From Planctomycetota bacterium (GTDB taxonomy: Bacteria > Planctomycetota > UBA1135): a DNA stretch of 64,000 nt. The position numbers and the translations under genes were made by a program. Below the pieces are notes generated by a model. The model did not search any database. It had not been told where the DNA came from and worked only from the letters and a program-made list of their open reading frames with translations. The first letter of the stretch is position 1. Each line of letters starts with the position of its first letter. Of the stretch, positions 46,346-54,590 are shown one piece after another. Where the stretch lies: positions 24,147 to 88,146 of the forward strand of contig PAHY01000017.1 of assembly GCA_002705055.1 (NCBI GenBank). Direction: 5' to 3'.

Positions 46346-47067
46346 GTGTTCAGCAGGAAGTGAGCATCGTAGGTGGCATGGGCATAGGCCACGACCGCCA
46401 GGCCGCGGAAGGAAAACAGCAGGCCGAGGACGGCGCCCGCCAGCACCCGGAACAGAAAAGGGCCGGCATCGAGCGCGGAGGGGTCGCCGAGCGCATGGGC
46501 GAGCGAGAAGGCGACTGAGGACAGCAGCAGCGCGGCCCCAAACGCGAACCCGGACACGGCCTCACGGGCGTCCCGCGGGAACATCGTGTTGAGGAAGCCG
46601 GTGATCACTACGTACAGCGCGCTCATCAGACCCGCCCGGAAGATGAGCTCTTCGTACAGGCCGGCCCCCGCCGCCACGGCCAGCTTGCCGTGTGCTTCGG
46701 AGAAACCCAGGCTGAGGGGCTGTAGCTGAGTGGAGACCAGGGCGGTCAGGACGCCGAGGACCGGTCCCAGCACCAGACCCCAGATCACCCCCTCCAAGCC
46801 CATCAGCATGGCGCCGCCGCGCCAGGGGATCCGCAGGCGTTGGATGCGATGTGTCGCCCAGAACACCCCGGACGCGAGCGCGAAGGTAAGCAGCCAGCCC
46901 GACCAGGCGCCCAGTCGCATGAAACCCCGCTCGATGATCGCGAAGGCGCCGGGGTCGATCTTGCCGCGGCCGCTGAGGTGGATCAGCGCCAGCGGCAGCA
47001 GCATGAGGAAGGACACCGCCGGATCCCGACGGGCCACCCCGATGCGCCGCCACTCGCCGCGGCTCAT
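46342..47067 (-). CDS. CPBP-family intramembrane metalloprotease
   Basis: The 241-residue membrane protein has six to seven hydrophobic helices. It has the three CPBP (CAAX protease/bacteriocin-processing) motifs: YEELIFRAGLMSAL (E-E-x3-R), FSLAHAL (F-x3-H) and AHATYDAHFL (H-x3-D). These residues form the metal or proton-relay site of Rce1-like enzymes. The substrate is unknown. It lies between ubiE and ubiX with 4-nt overlaps on both sides, so it is co-translated with the quinone genes, although no functional link is known. Confidence 0.9.
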   Translation of the reverse strand: MSRGEWRRIGVARRDPAVSFLMLLPLALIHLSGRGKIDPGAFAIIERGFMRLGAWSGWLLTFALASGVFWATHRIQRLRIPWRGGAMLMGLEGVIWGLVLGPVLGVLTALVSTQLQPLSLGFSEAHGKLAVAAGAGLYEELIFRAGLMSALYVVITGFLNTMFPRDAREAVSGFAFGAALLLSSVAFSLAHALGDPSALDAGPFLFRVLAGAVLGLLFSFRGLAVVAYAHATYDAHFLLNT

Positions 47068-47768
47068 GGCGCCTCCGGCACCTGGCCGATCACGAGCCGC
47101 GCGACGCCGCCGGTCAGCGCTTCATCTTTTACTGCGACGAAGCCCGCCTGCTCCATCCAGCCACGGAACTCCTCGGGCTGCGCGAAGGCCTCGACACTTT
47201 CGGGAAGGTAGCGGTAAGCGCCGGTGCGCCCGGCCCGGACCACCTTGGCGAGCAGCGGCAGCACCCGGTGGAAATAGAAGCGGAACAGCGCTCCCCAGAC
47301 GCGGCTGCGGATCGGAAAGAACTCCAGGACAGCCAGCTGTCCGCCGGGCCGCAGCACGCGCCGGCACTCGCGCAGGCCGAGCTGGGGATCCTCTACGTTG
47401 CGGATGCCAAAGGCGATCGTGACCGCGTCGAAGCTGGCATCCTCGAACGGAAGGTGCTGGGCGTCGGCGGTGGTCCAGTGCAGGTCAAGTCCCGCCGCAT
47501 CGGCCTTGCCGCGGGCGAACGGCAGCATGGGCTGCGTGAAGTCCGCGCCATGCACCCGGACGCCCTCGCGCGCGAACTCGAGCGCGACGTCGCCGGTACC
47601 GCAGCAGAGATCGAGCAGCTCCTGCCCTGGCCGCAGCGCAAGCCGACGCCGCATCCGCCTGCGCCAGCGGCGGTCGATGCCGAAGGACAGCATGCGGTTC
47701 AGGAAGTCGTAGCGCGGAGCGATCTCCGCGAACATTGCCTGCACCTCGGAGCCGGGCGGGGCAGCCAT
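47064..47768 (-). CDS. ubiE: Demethylmenaquinone/ubiquinone methyltransferase
   Basis: The SAM-dependent C-methyltransferase acts late in menaquinone or ubiquinone synthesis. The 234-residue protein has the UbiE opening (VQAMFAEIAPRYDFLNRMLSFGIDRRWRR), SAM motif I LLDLCCGTGDVALE, and the family signatures DAVTIAFGIRNVEDP near residue 115 and LRPGGQLAVLEF near 145. The YRYLPESVEAF block is also typical. The ATG at 47768 is the first gene of the run ubiE - CPBP - ubiX - ubiA - holA - mutL. It begins 32 nt downstream of the terminator of the lipoprotein gene. Confidence 0.95.
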   Translation of the reverse strand: MAAPPGSEVQAMFAEIAPRYDFLNRMLSFGIDRRWRRRMRRRLALRPGQELLDLCCGTGDVALEFAREGVRVHGADFTQPMLPFARGKADAAGLDLHWTTADAQHLPFEDASFDAVTIAFGIRNVEDPQLGLRECRRVLRPGGQLAVLEFFPIRSRVWGALFRFYFHRVLPLLAKVVRAGRTGAYRYLPESVEAFAQPEEFRGWMEQAGFVAVKDEALTGGVARLVIGQVPEAP

Positions 47769-47800
47769 GAGCGGGTGATTCTCGCAGTTTCCGGGCCAGG

Positions 47801-47838
47801 AAAAAAGGGCAGGGCGGCCGCCGAAGCGACCGCCCTGC
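47801..47838 (-). terminator. Intrinsic terminator with UUCG tetraloop after the lipoprotein gene
   Basis: Read on the minus strand, GCAGGGCGGTCGC pairs with GCGGCCGCCCTGC, giving 13 bp including one U-G, around a C(UUCG)G loop. CC and TTTTTT follow. It begins 20 nt after the stop at 47859 and separates the lipoprotein gene from the ubiE operon. Confidence 0.95.
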
Positions 47839-47858
47839 GAAGAGATAGGCCAGAAAGC

Positions 47859-50800
47859 CTACTGGCGCCAGTAGTGAGCCAGCACGCGCACGCCCGGGAC
47901 GCGGATGGGATCGACGAAGGCGTCACCCGATTCGAGGTTGATGACGTCGACGAAGCCGTTTGCGTTGGCCACGAAGAGGAAGCGCGGGTTGCTGACCGGC
48001 AGCGTGCCGCCGAGGCGGTGCATCGACTTGGCCGAGTGCAGGATCTGCGCACCACCGGTGTACTGCGAACGCAGCGCGATCTGGTCGCCCTGGTTGTCCA
48101 GGTCGTCCAGCGCCAGGTCCACGATCGAGCCCGAGCTGATCAGACCGGTGCTCCAGGTACGGTTGATGGTGAACTCCTTCGAACGGAAGTTCGGGTCCGG
48201 CACGAAGGCGTTGACCGACAGCGAACGCGGGCCAGTCGGCGAGGACTTCAGGAAGACCTCCGAGACTGCACCGTCGCCGCCGAGGCGGTAGCCGACGTAG
48301 ACGCCGTGGGTCGGGCTGTTCGGGTTGGGCTGCAGCGCGGCGGCCGACGGGAAGCCCGACTGACCATCGACTTGCACCTGTCCGATGAAGTCGTCGTAAC
48401 CGATGCCCTGCGGGCCATCCGGGCCCGACTCGAAGACCGACATCCGGCCGTCCTGCGAGACCACGTAAGCGTAGTACAGGCCGGTCAGGAAGCCCTTGGC
48501 GATGTCACGGTTGGTCACCGAGACCAGACGCGGCTGCGACACACCCGGAATGATCTTGCGGACCTTGAAGTCGGCGGTCGAAACGAAGGCCACCGAGTTG
48601 GTCAGTTCGCAGACCACCAGGATGTCCTCGTCGTCCGGCTGCCAGACGACTTCGCCCGGGCCGCGACCGCGACGGTTGTCCACCTCGTCGATCAGCGGAA
48701 CCTGCTTGATGACGGTGTGGAAGTTCTGCGAGTACGGGTTGGTGTCGATCAGCGTGATCGTCGAGGTACCCCGGTTGGACACCGCGAGGGTGTTCATGTC
48801 CGGAGCCATCGCCAGGTCGACCGGGTCGGAGACCGGGATCGAATCCAGCACCGTCATGCGGTTGCTGTTCAGGACGATGATGCGCTCGCCGAGGGTGTCG
48901 ACCACGTACAGGAAGTGGCCCACCTGCTGACGCAGGGTGAAGGTCGGGCAGAACTGCGCCGACGGAGCCGGGCCGTAGAAGTTGACCCCGGTGTAGGTGG
49001 TCGAGCGGGTGAGCAGACCCGAGGGGCCTTTGCCGCCGAGCACACCGAAGGGATCGCCGGTGACCAGCGAGTTGGTGGCGAAGTTGCCGTCGCGGTTTTG
49101 GTCACCGAAGGTGGGCTCTTCGCCCTGGACCAGCGGAGCGAAGCAGGACGGCGACAGCAGCAGGCGCGGCGGGTTGGGGTGCGGCGCGTACTGAATCGCG
49201 TTGCCGACGATCCGCTGCGCGGTGGCCGGGTGCAGTTGCAGCGCGGCGCTGGCGCAGTTGTTCAGACCGCCCGAGAGGCAGTCGTAGTTGTTGTAGATCA
49301 GGTCCAGCGGATGACCCAGCATCATGTCGCTGACGGTGCCGAGACCGGTGCCGTCGATGAGCTGAGTGGTCAGCGAGGTGGTCTGCGCCAACGTGAAGAC
49401 ACCGCGCGAACCGCCGGCGATCGTCGTGAAGTCACGGCTGATCGGCGGGAAGAGGTCCTGGACGCCGAGGTTCGGGTTCCAGGGGAAGTAGGTCACGTCA
49501 CCGTCAATCGGCTCGCCGTTCGAGTTGTAGGTGCGATCGTAGAGCGGGTTGAGGTCATTGAAGGTCGGGTCGCCCGTGCCCTGACCGAAGCCGTCCAGGT
49601 CGAGGACGCGCATGCCCGAGGTGCTGCCCCCGCCGTTCGAGGCGGCGTAGATGGCACCCGGCGCGACCGGAGCGTTGACCAGACCCGGGCAGCCTGCGCC
49701 GACAGTGAAGTTGATCTCGGTCGTGTCCGAGGACAGCACGTCGTCGTTGCCGAAGAGGTCCTGCGGAGCGTTATGGAAGAAACGCACCGTGGCCGCGGCC
49801 GTCGCTCCCAGCGGGTCCTTGCCCGGGAAGTTGACGGTCGGCGTGACGATGTAGCTGGTGAAGTCGAAGGGCGAGACCGGCAGAACCGTGTACGGGATCT
49901 GGATGGTCGAGCCCGGAGGCGGCGAACCAGCCGGGACCGGCGGCAGGAACTCGACGACGAACTCGTTCGAGAGGCCCGGCGGGACCAGGTCCGGAAGCGG
50001 GCCCATCGAGTGCGGCTGCACCGACTCGTCGAAGGACCAGGTGATGTCGGTGTCGCAGGCGACGTCGACCGAGAGGTCGGCCGGCGTGGTGATCGGCGCA
50101 CCGCCCGGCGACTCGCGCAGCAGCTGCGGCTCGGTCGAGTCGGTGTCGACGATCGACGTGGCAACGCCGGTATCGGTGATGAATCGACCGATCGTGTCCC
50201 GCACCGAATCCCCGATGACGATGCGGATCACCTTGCCTTGCGGCAGCGGCTCGTAGGTGGCGAGATCGTCGTCGGTGTCGACGACGAAGACCAGCGTGCG
50301 CGGGTTGATGAACTGCGCAGCACCCTGGAAGGCGCCGTTGGGAACCACCGGGCTGTCGTCGGTGCCGGGGTAACCCACGGCTTCGTCGACCAGCGCTTCG
50401 ACGCGATCACTTGCGCCGTCCAGCGGTTGCACCCATTGAGTGAGCTCCGGCGGGCTGCCCGAATAGGTGGCGCCGTTGACGAAGGCGCGCCCCTGCAGCG
50501 TTTCGGTTTCGCCGGTGACTTGGTCGACCGCCACGAACGTGACGGCGCCCGTCAGGCCGTTGTTGACCGACGCGCCGGCACCCGATGCCAGGATGGTGTC
50601 AATGTTGACGGAACGCGTGAACTCGACCGCGATGAAGTGGTTGGCCAAGTTGCCGGCCACGTTCAACGGCTCGATCGCACCGGTGGTCTCGTTGGTGCGC
50701 GTACGCCAGGTAGCAGGCGGGAGCACCGGGTTGAGATCCGAAGGCTTGGCCGCGATCAGGTCGTCGATCGAGCGAATCTCGATGGGCTGTTGCGACGGCT

Positions 50801-50990
50801 GACCGTTGGGCTGCGGCTCGAAGATGACGTGCGGCAGCAGACGACCGAAGCCGTTGCTGACCGTCAGGATCGACATCTCGTTGGACTTGGCGAACGGATC
50901 CTTCGACTTGAAGTTTCCGCCGGGGCCGCAGGCCGCCGCGCCAAGCGCGACGCCGAGCAAGCCGAGAGTAGTGACGTTCTTCACGTTCAT
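47859..50990 (-). CDS. Large lipoprotein with C-terminal YVTN/NHL-type beta-propeller
   Basis: The 1043-residue protein starts with a lipoprotein signal (VTTLGLLGVALGAAAC, Cys20 or so). It is probably anchored in the outer or inner membrane through that cysteine. Residues 60-480 look like tandem beta-sandwich (Ig/SbsA-like) modules in which pairs of phrases recur (IEVEFTRSVNIDTI-type text, DTDSTEPQLLRESPGG, WSFDESVQPHSM). Residues about 680-1000 have propeller-like repeats (HFLYVVDTLGERIIVLNSN, DLAMAPDMNTLAVSNRGTSTITLIDTN, PRFLFVANANGFVDVINL). Codon use is more biased towards preferred codons than in its neighbours, which suggests high expression. An AGGA ribosome-binding site lies 7 nt before the ATG. 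A strong terminator follows. It is single-gene and divergent from ruvB. Its function is unknown; a structural or surface role is likely. Confidence 0.85.
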   Translation of the reverse strand: MNVKNVTTLGLLGVALGAAACGPGGNFKSKDPFAKSNEMSILTVSNGFGRLLPHVIFEPQPNGQPSQQPIEIRSIDDLIAAKPSDLNPVLPPATWRTRTNETTGAIEPLNVAGNLANHFIAVEFTRSVNIDTILASGAGASVNNGLTGAVTFVAVDQVTGETETLQGRAFVNGATYSGSPPELTQWVQPLDGASDRVEALVDEAVGYPGTDDSPVVPNGAFQGAAQFINPRTLVFVVDTDDDLATYEPLPQGKVIRIVIGDSVRDTIGRFITDTGVATSIVDTDSTEPQLLRESPGGAPITTPADLSVDVACDTDITWSFDESVQPHSMGPLPDLVPPGLSNEFVVEFLPPVPAGSPPPGSTIQIPYTVLPVSPFDFTSYIVTPTVNFPGKDPLGATAAATVRFFHNAPQDLFGNDDVLSSDTTEINFTVGAGCPGLVNAPVAPGAIYAASNGGGSTSGMRVLDLDGFGQGTGDPTFNDLNPLYDRTYNSNGEPIDGDVTYFPWNPNLGVQDLFPPISRDFTTIAGGSRGVFTLAQTTSLTTQLIDGTGLGTVSDMMLGHPLDLIYNNYDCLSGGLNNCASAALQLHPATAQRIVGNAIQYAPHPNPPRLLLSPSCFAPLVQGEEPTFGDQNRDGNFATNSLVTGDPFGVLGGKGPSGLLTRSTTYTGVNFYGPAPSAQFCPTFTLRQQVGHFLYVVDTLGERIIVLNSNRMTVLDSIPVSDPVDLAMAPDMNTLAVSNRGTSTITLIDTNPYSQNFHTVIKQVPLIDEVDNRRGRGPGEVVWQPDDEDILVVCELTNSVAFVSTADFKVRKIIPGVSQPRLVSVTNRDIAKGFLTGLYYAYVVSQDGRMSVFESGPDGPQGIGYDDFIGQVQVDGQSGFPSAAALQPNPNSPTHGVYVGYRLGGDGAVSEVFLKSSPTGPRSLSVNAFVPDPNFRSKEFTINRTWSTGLISSGSIVDLALDDLDNQGDQIALRSQYTGGAQILHSAKSMHRLGGTLPVSNPRFLFVANANGFVDVINLESGDAFVDPIRVPGVRVLAHYWRQ

Positions 50991-51015
50991 GCGTTTCCTG
51001 GGGGGAGGAACGTTG

Positions 51016-51030
51016 GTCCCTCTGAGGGAC
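51016..51030. repeat. 7-bp perfect inverted repeat in the lipoprotein leader
   Basis: GTCCCTC-T-GAGGGAC lies 25 nt upstream of the lipoprotein ATG within the 228-bp gap to ruvB. The one-base centre favours a DNA-binding site for a dimer over an RNA hairpin. The rest of this gap holds a possible extended -10 on the minus strand (TGGCATGAT, about 51049-51057) and nothing else I can support. Confidence 0.45.
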
Positions 51031-51218
51031 AAGGGGCAACAATCATGCCATCCCGATTGTGGCTCGACCACCCCGGATTCCGGGGCATTCGGCACGGCGA
51101 CCGTGCGGGATCGCACGAGCCGCCGCATCGAGCAGCCCCCATCCTAGAGGTGCCGAGTCCGCAGGCAACGGTCGATTCCCCGACGCGGGCGTGGAATCCG
51201 CCCTCCTTCCCGGGCAGA

Positions 51219-52220
51219 ATGACGCAAATGGAAGGGCCATCCCCATTCGCCCCGGCCACGACGGCCCGCGGCGAGGAAGAGTACGAGCGCGACCTGCGCC
51301 CCCGGAACCTCGACGAGTTCCTGGGCCAGGAGCGCCTGCTCGAGCCCTTGCGCCTGATGATCCGCGCCGCGCGCGAGCGCGGGGAGTGTCTGGAGCATCT
51401 GCTCTTCTCGGGCCTGCCCGGCCTGGGTAAGACCAGCCTGGCCTTCGCGCTGGCGCAGGAACTGGGTGCCCCGCTCAAGGTGACCTCCGGCCCGGCGCTT
51501 GAGCGCGCCAAGGACCTGGTGGGAATCCTCTCTCAGTTGGAGGCGGGCTCGATCCTGTTCATCGACGAGATCCACCGGCTGCCTCGGGTCGTCGAAGAGT
51601 ATCTCTACGGCGCGATGGAGCGCTTCCAGATTGAGTTCACGCTCGATCAGGGCGTCAACGCCCGGCTGCTCAAGCTGGACATCCAACCCTTTACTCTGCT
51701 CGGCGCCACCACGCGGGAAGCGCTTCTCACGGCGGCCTTCCGCTCGCGCTTCGGCCACGCCTTCCGCTTCGAGCCCTACTCCCCCGCCGCGCTGCAGCAG
51801 GTCCTGACGCGTTCGGCCCGACTGCTCGATCTGCAGATCGAAGCCGACGCGCTCGCTTCGCTGGCGGCTCATGCCCGCGGGGTACCGCGGATCGCCAACC
51901 GGTTGCTGCGCCGCGCGCGCGATGTCGCGCAGGTGGAGAACGCCTCGGTGGTCGATGGCGCCGTCGTCAAGCGCACCTACGGCCTGCTCGGCATCGACGA
52001 GAACGGGCTCGAGCGCGCCGACCGTCGGCTGCTCGAATGCCTGTCCGCCTCCGACGGCAAGCCCGTCGGCCTGAAGAGTCTGGCCGTCGCCATCGGCGAA
52101 GCCGAAGACACCATTGAAGATGTGCTCGAACCCTGGCTGATTCGCCAGGGCTTCCTGGCCCGCACCCCGCAAGGGCGTGTCCTGCTCGAAGCCGGCCGCG
52201 TCGTGATTCACGGCGCATGA
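51219..52220 (+). CDS. ruvB: Holliday junction branch migration helicase RuvB
   Basis: RuvB is the AAA+ motor of branch migration. The 333-residue protein has the normal size. It has an N-terminal RPRNLDEFLGQERLLEPL, Walker A GLPGLGKTS near residue 67, Walker B ILFIDEIHRL near 115, the sensor block LLGATTREALLTAAFRSRFG near 165, and the C-terminal winged helix (VGLKSLAVAIGEAEDTIEDVLEPWLIR). The open frame extends far upstream, but that part is antisense to the lipoprotein gene. Two ATGs, at 51219 and 51228, are both plausible and differ by three residues. ruvA and ruvC are not nearby. It overlaps the SpoIID-like gene by ATGA. I found no LexA-type box upstream. Confidence 0.96.
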   Translation: MTQMEGPSPFAPATTARGEEEYERDLRPRNLDEFLGQERLLEPLRLMIRAARERGECLEHLLFSGLPGLGKTSLAFALAQELGAPLKVTSGPALERAKDLVGILSQLEAGSILFIDEIHRLPRVVEEYLYGAMERFQIEFTLDQGVNARLLKLDIQPFTLLGATTREALLTAAFRSRFGHAFRFEPYSPAALQQVLTRSARLLDLQIEADALASLAAHARGVPRIANRLLRRARDVAQVENASVVDGAVVKRTYGLLGIDENGLERADRRLLECLSASDGKPVGLKSLAVAIGEAEDTIEDVLEPWLIRQGFLARTPQGRVLLEAGRVVIHGA

Positions 52221-53425
52221 AGTCCGAGCTCTCGACGGATTCGCCTTGGGCCCTGTTCGCCGGCCTGATCGCCGCGCTGGCGCTGCTCGCCTTCTTGTCG
52301 CGCGGCGACGGCCTGGACGCCGCCACCAAGGAGCGACCGCGCAACCCTCTGCTCGAAGTGCACCTGCGCAACCTGCCGGCGCGCGAACCGCTGCCGCTGG
52401 ACATTGAGGGGCTGTGGGAGCTGCGCGATGCCGACGGCACCTATCTCGCCCGCGACACCGGCATGCGCGGCTGGCTGGAGCTGCGCCCGGAGGGTCTTTC
52501 GGTCGGCGGCTGGATGGTGGATGCGGACCACGTCGTGCTGCAGGCCTTCGGCGACGCGGCGCTGGCGGTCGATACCTATCACTACCGCGGACGCCTGCAT
52601 CTGCGGCAGCGGCGCGAAGAGGGCGAGCGTTTTCTGCAGCTGTCGCTGGAGCTGCCGCTCGAGGACTACGTGCTCGGCGTGCTGATCGGCGAGATGTCCA
52701 CCCAGGTGCGCGGCGTGGATGCCGCGCTGCAGGCACAGGCGATCGCCGCGCGCACCTACGTAGTCGAGCAGCTGCGGCGCGGCCGTTCGATGATCCGTTC
52801 CACGGTCGCCGATCAGCGTTTCCTGTCCGCGGATTTCGAAACGCAGGCCGCGCGCGACGCCGTGCTCGCCACCACCGGCCTGGTGCTCAAGCATGAAGGC
52901 CGACTGATCCCCGCCTACTTCCACGCCGACTGCGGCGGCCGCACCAGCGATGGCCTGCTACACGAGTTCGGCAAGTCGCCGGTGCTGCGCGGCGTGCCCG
53001 ACGTCGGCCCGGCGGCGCACCTCTCGCGCTCGCGCAACTGGCAGGAGTTCGTCCCGGCCAAGAAGCTCGACCGCATCGCCCGCGCGCTGGGTCTCGGCGA
53101 CTACGCCATGGGGCTGGACATCCTCGAGCGCGATGAAGCCGGTCGGGTGGTCAAGGCGCGCTTCACCGGCCCCGACGGCGAACGCACGCTGCCCGGCGAT
53201 CGGATGCGCGCCGAACTGGGCCTGCCTTCGGCGATGATCTCGCTGATGGGCGTGCTCGCCGATGGCAGCCTGCGCGTCGAGGGCATCGGAGCCGGGCACG
53301 GCATCGGCCTCTGTCAGCTGGGCGCGCTCGAGCTGGCGCGCAACGGCCGAGACGTGCGCGCGATTCTGGCGCACTACTACCCTGGGGCCGAGATCGCCGT
53401 GCTGACCGACCCGGTTCAGCCCTGA
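52217..53425 (+). CDS. SpoIID/LytB-domain protein (putative peptidoglycan lytic transglycosylase)
   Basis: The 402-residue protein has an N-terminal membrane anchor (LFAGLIAALALLAFL). After a beta-rich part (residues 45-140) comes the SpoIID domain. The family's catalytic glutamate is in ED-YVLGVLIGEMST near residue 160. QAQAIAARTYV, AYFHADCGGRTSDG (the His/Cys metal site) and GHGIGLCQLGAL follow. In Bacillus SpoIID cuts glycan strands stripped of stem peptides, and LytB-domain proteins in Gram-negatives are thought to act similarly in cell division. Spore formation is not implied. It is between ruvB (ATGA overlap) and tgt (16-nt gap). Confidence 0.88.
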   Translation: MKSELSTDSPWALFAGLIAALALLAFLSRGDGLDAATKERPRNPLLEVHLRNLPAREPLPLDIEGLWELRDADGTYLARDTGMRGWLELRPEGLSVGGWMVDADHVVLQAFGDAALAVDTYHYRGRLHLRQRREEGERFLQLSLELPLEDYVLGVLIGEMSTQVRGVDAALQAQAIAARTYVVEQLRRGRSMIRSTVADQRFLSADFETQAARDAVLATTGLVLKHEGRLIPAYFHADCGGRTSDGLLHEFGKSPVLRGVPDVGPAAHLSRSRNWQEFVPAKKLDRIARALGLGDYAMGLDILERDEAGRVVKARFTGPDGERTLPGDRMRAELGLPSAMISLMGVLADGSLRVEGIGAGHGIGLCQLGALELARNGRDVRAILAHYYPGAEIAVLTDPVQP

Positions 53426-53441
53426 GGCGCGCCCGAGCATC

Positions 53442-54590
53442 GTGAGTTTTCGTTTCGAACGCCACCAAGGCACCGCCACCGGTCCGCGCCGGGGCACGCT
53501 GCACACGCCCCACGGCGCTATGGAGACCCCGGCTTTCATGCCGGTCGCCACGCGCGGCATGATGCGCGGCATTCTGCCCACGCAGCTCGAAGAGCTGGGC
53601 TCGCGGATGGTGCTGGCCAACGCCTTCCACCTGTACGCACGGCCCGGCGTCGAACTGGTGCAAAAGCTGGGCGGGGTGCACGGCATGCTGGCCTGGGACG
53701 GGCCGATCCTGACCGACTCGGGCGGCTTCCAGGTCTTCAGCCTGGGCGCGCTCGGCAAGGTGCACGCCGACGGCGTGCGCGTCGAGCATCCGGTTTATGG
53801 CGGTTCCATCGACTGGACCCCGCAGCTCGCCTTTGAGACCCAAGCCGGCTTGGGACCGGACGTGGCCATGCTGCTGGATGTCTGCCCGGCCGAGCCGCTC
53901 GACCAGAAGAAGTGCGCGGCGGCCGTGGAGCGCACGCTGGCCTGGGCGCGGATTCAGCGGGACCTGCACGATGCGCGCGGTGGCGCGGCCTCCGGCCAGG
54001 CGCAGTTCGGCATCGTCCAGGGCGGCGTCTTCGCCGATCTGCGCGAGCGCTGCGCCCAGGCGCTGGTCGACATGGAGTTCGATGGCTACGCGGTCGGCGG
54101 CGTCAGCGTGGGCGAAGGCCACGAAGCGATGATGCGCGGCGTCGAGCATTCGACGCACGTGCTGCCCGTCGATCAGGTGCGCTATCTGATGGGCGTCGGC
54201 ACGCCGCAGGATCTCATCGAAGGAGTGGCGCGCGGCATCGACATCTTTGACTGCGTCTTCCCCACCCGCGCCGGCCGCTTCGCCACCGCGCTGACCGACG
54301 CCGGCCGCATGCATCTCCTGAACGCCAAGTTCAAGGACGACGACCGCCCGCTCGACCCGGGCTGCCCCTGCGCGGGCTGCGTCAGCGGCGTGCCGCGCGG
54401 CGCTTTACGCGCCGGCTTCAAAGCCAAGGAGCTGCTGCCCCCCATCCTGGTCAGCCTGCACAATCTGCACTACGTCCACGATCTGATGCGGCGCATGCGC
54501 GAAGCCATCGAAGCCGGTACCTTCGAAGAGCTACGGCGCCGCGTGCTCGCGGCCTATCTGCCCGAGAAGCTCGCGGGCGACCCAAGCTGA
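53442..54590 (+). CDS. tgt: tRNA-guanine transglycosylase (queuosine synthesis)
   Basis: Tgt exchanges guanine-34 for preQ1 in tRNAs for Tyr, His, Asn and Asp. The 382-residue length is normal. It has TPAFMPVATRGMMRGILPTQLEE, the general acid/base Asp in LTDSGGFQVFSLG near residue 90, the nucleophile Asp in DCVFPTRAGRFATAL near 267, and the zinc site C-P-C-A-G-C near 305 with His in LHNLHY. The GTG at 53442 gives the usual start SFRFERHQGTATGPRRG. The stop shares one base with the ATG of the next gene (TGATG). Confidence 0.97.
   Translation: MSFRFERHQGTATGPRRGTLHTPHGAMETPAFMPVATRGMMRGILPTQLEELGSRMVLANAFHLYARPGVELVQKLGGVHGMLAWDGPILTDSGGFQVFSLGALGKVHADGVRVEHPVYGGSIDWTPQLAFETQAGLGPDVAMLLDVCPAEPLDQKKCAAAVERTLAWARIQRDLHDARGGAASGQAQFGIVQGGVFADLRERCAQALVDMEFDGYAVGGVSVGEGHEAMMRGVEHSTHVLPVDQVRYLMGVGTPQDLIEGVARGIDIFDCVFPTRAGRFATALTDAGRMHLLNAKFKDDDRPLDPGCPCAGCVSGVPRGALRAGFKAKELLPPILVSLHNLHYVHDLMRRMREAIEAGTFEELRRRVLAAYLPEKLAGDPS

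Noticed and set aside
47268..52220. A plus-strand open frame of about 1650 codons ending in ruvB
   Set aside because: All but the last 333 codons are antisense to ubiE and the lipoprotein gene. The translated part is Arg/Asp/Val-rich shadow sequence without domains. It stays open because the opposite strand uses strongly biased codons.
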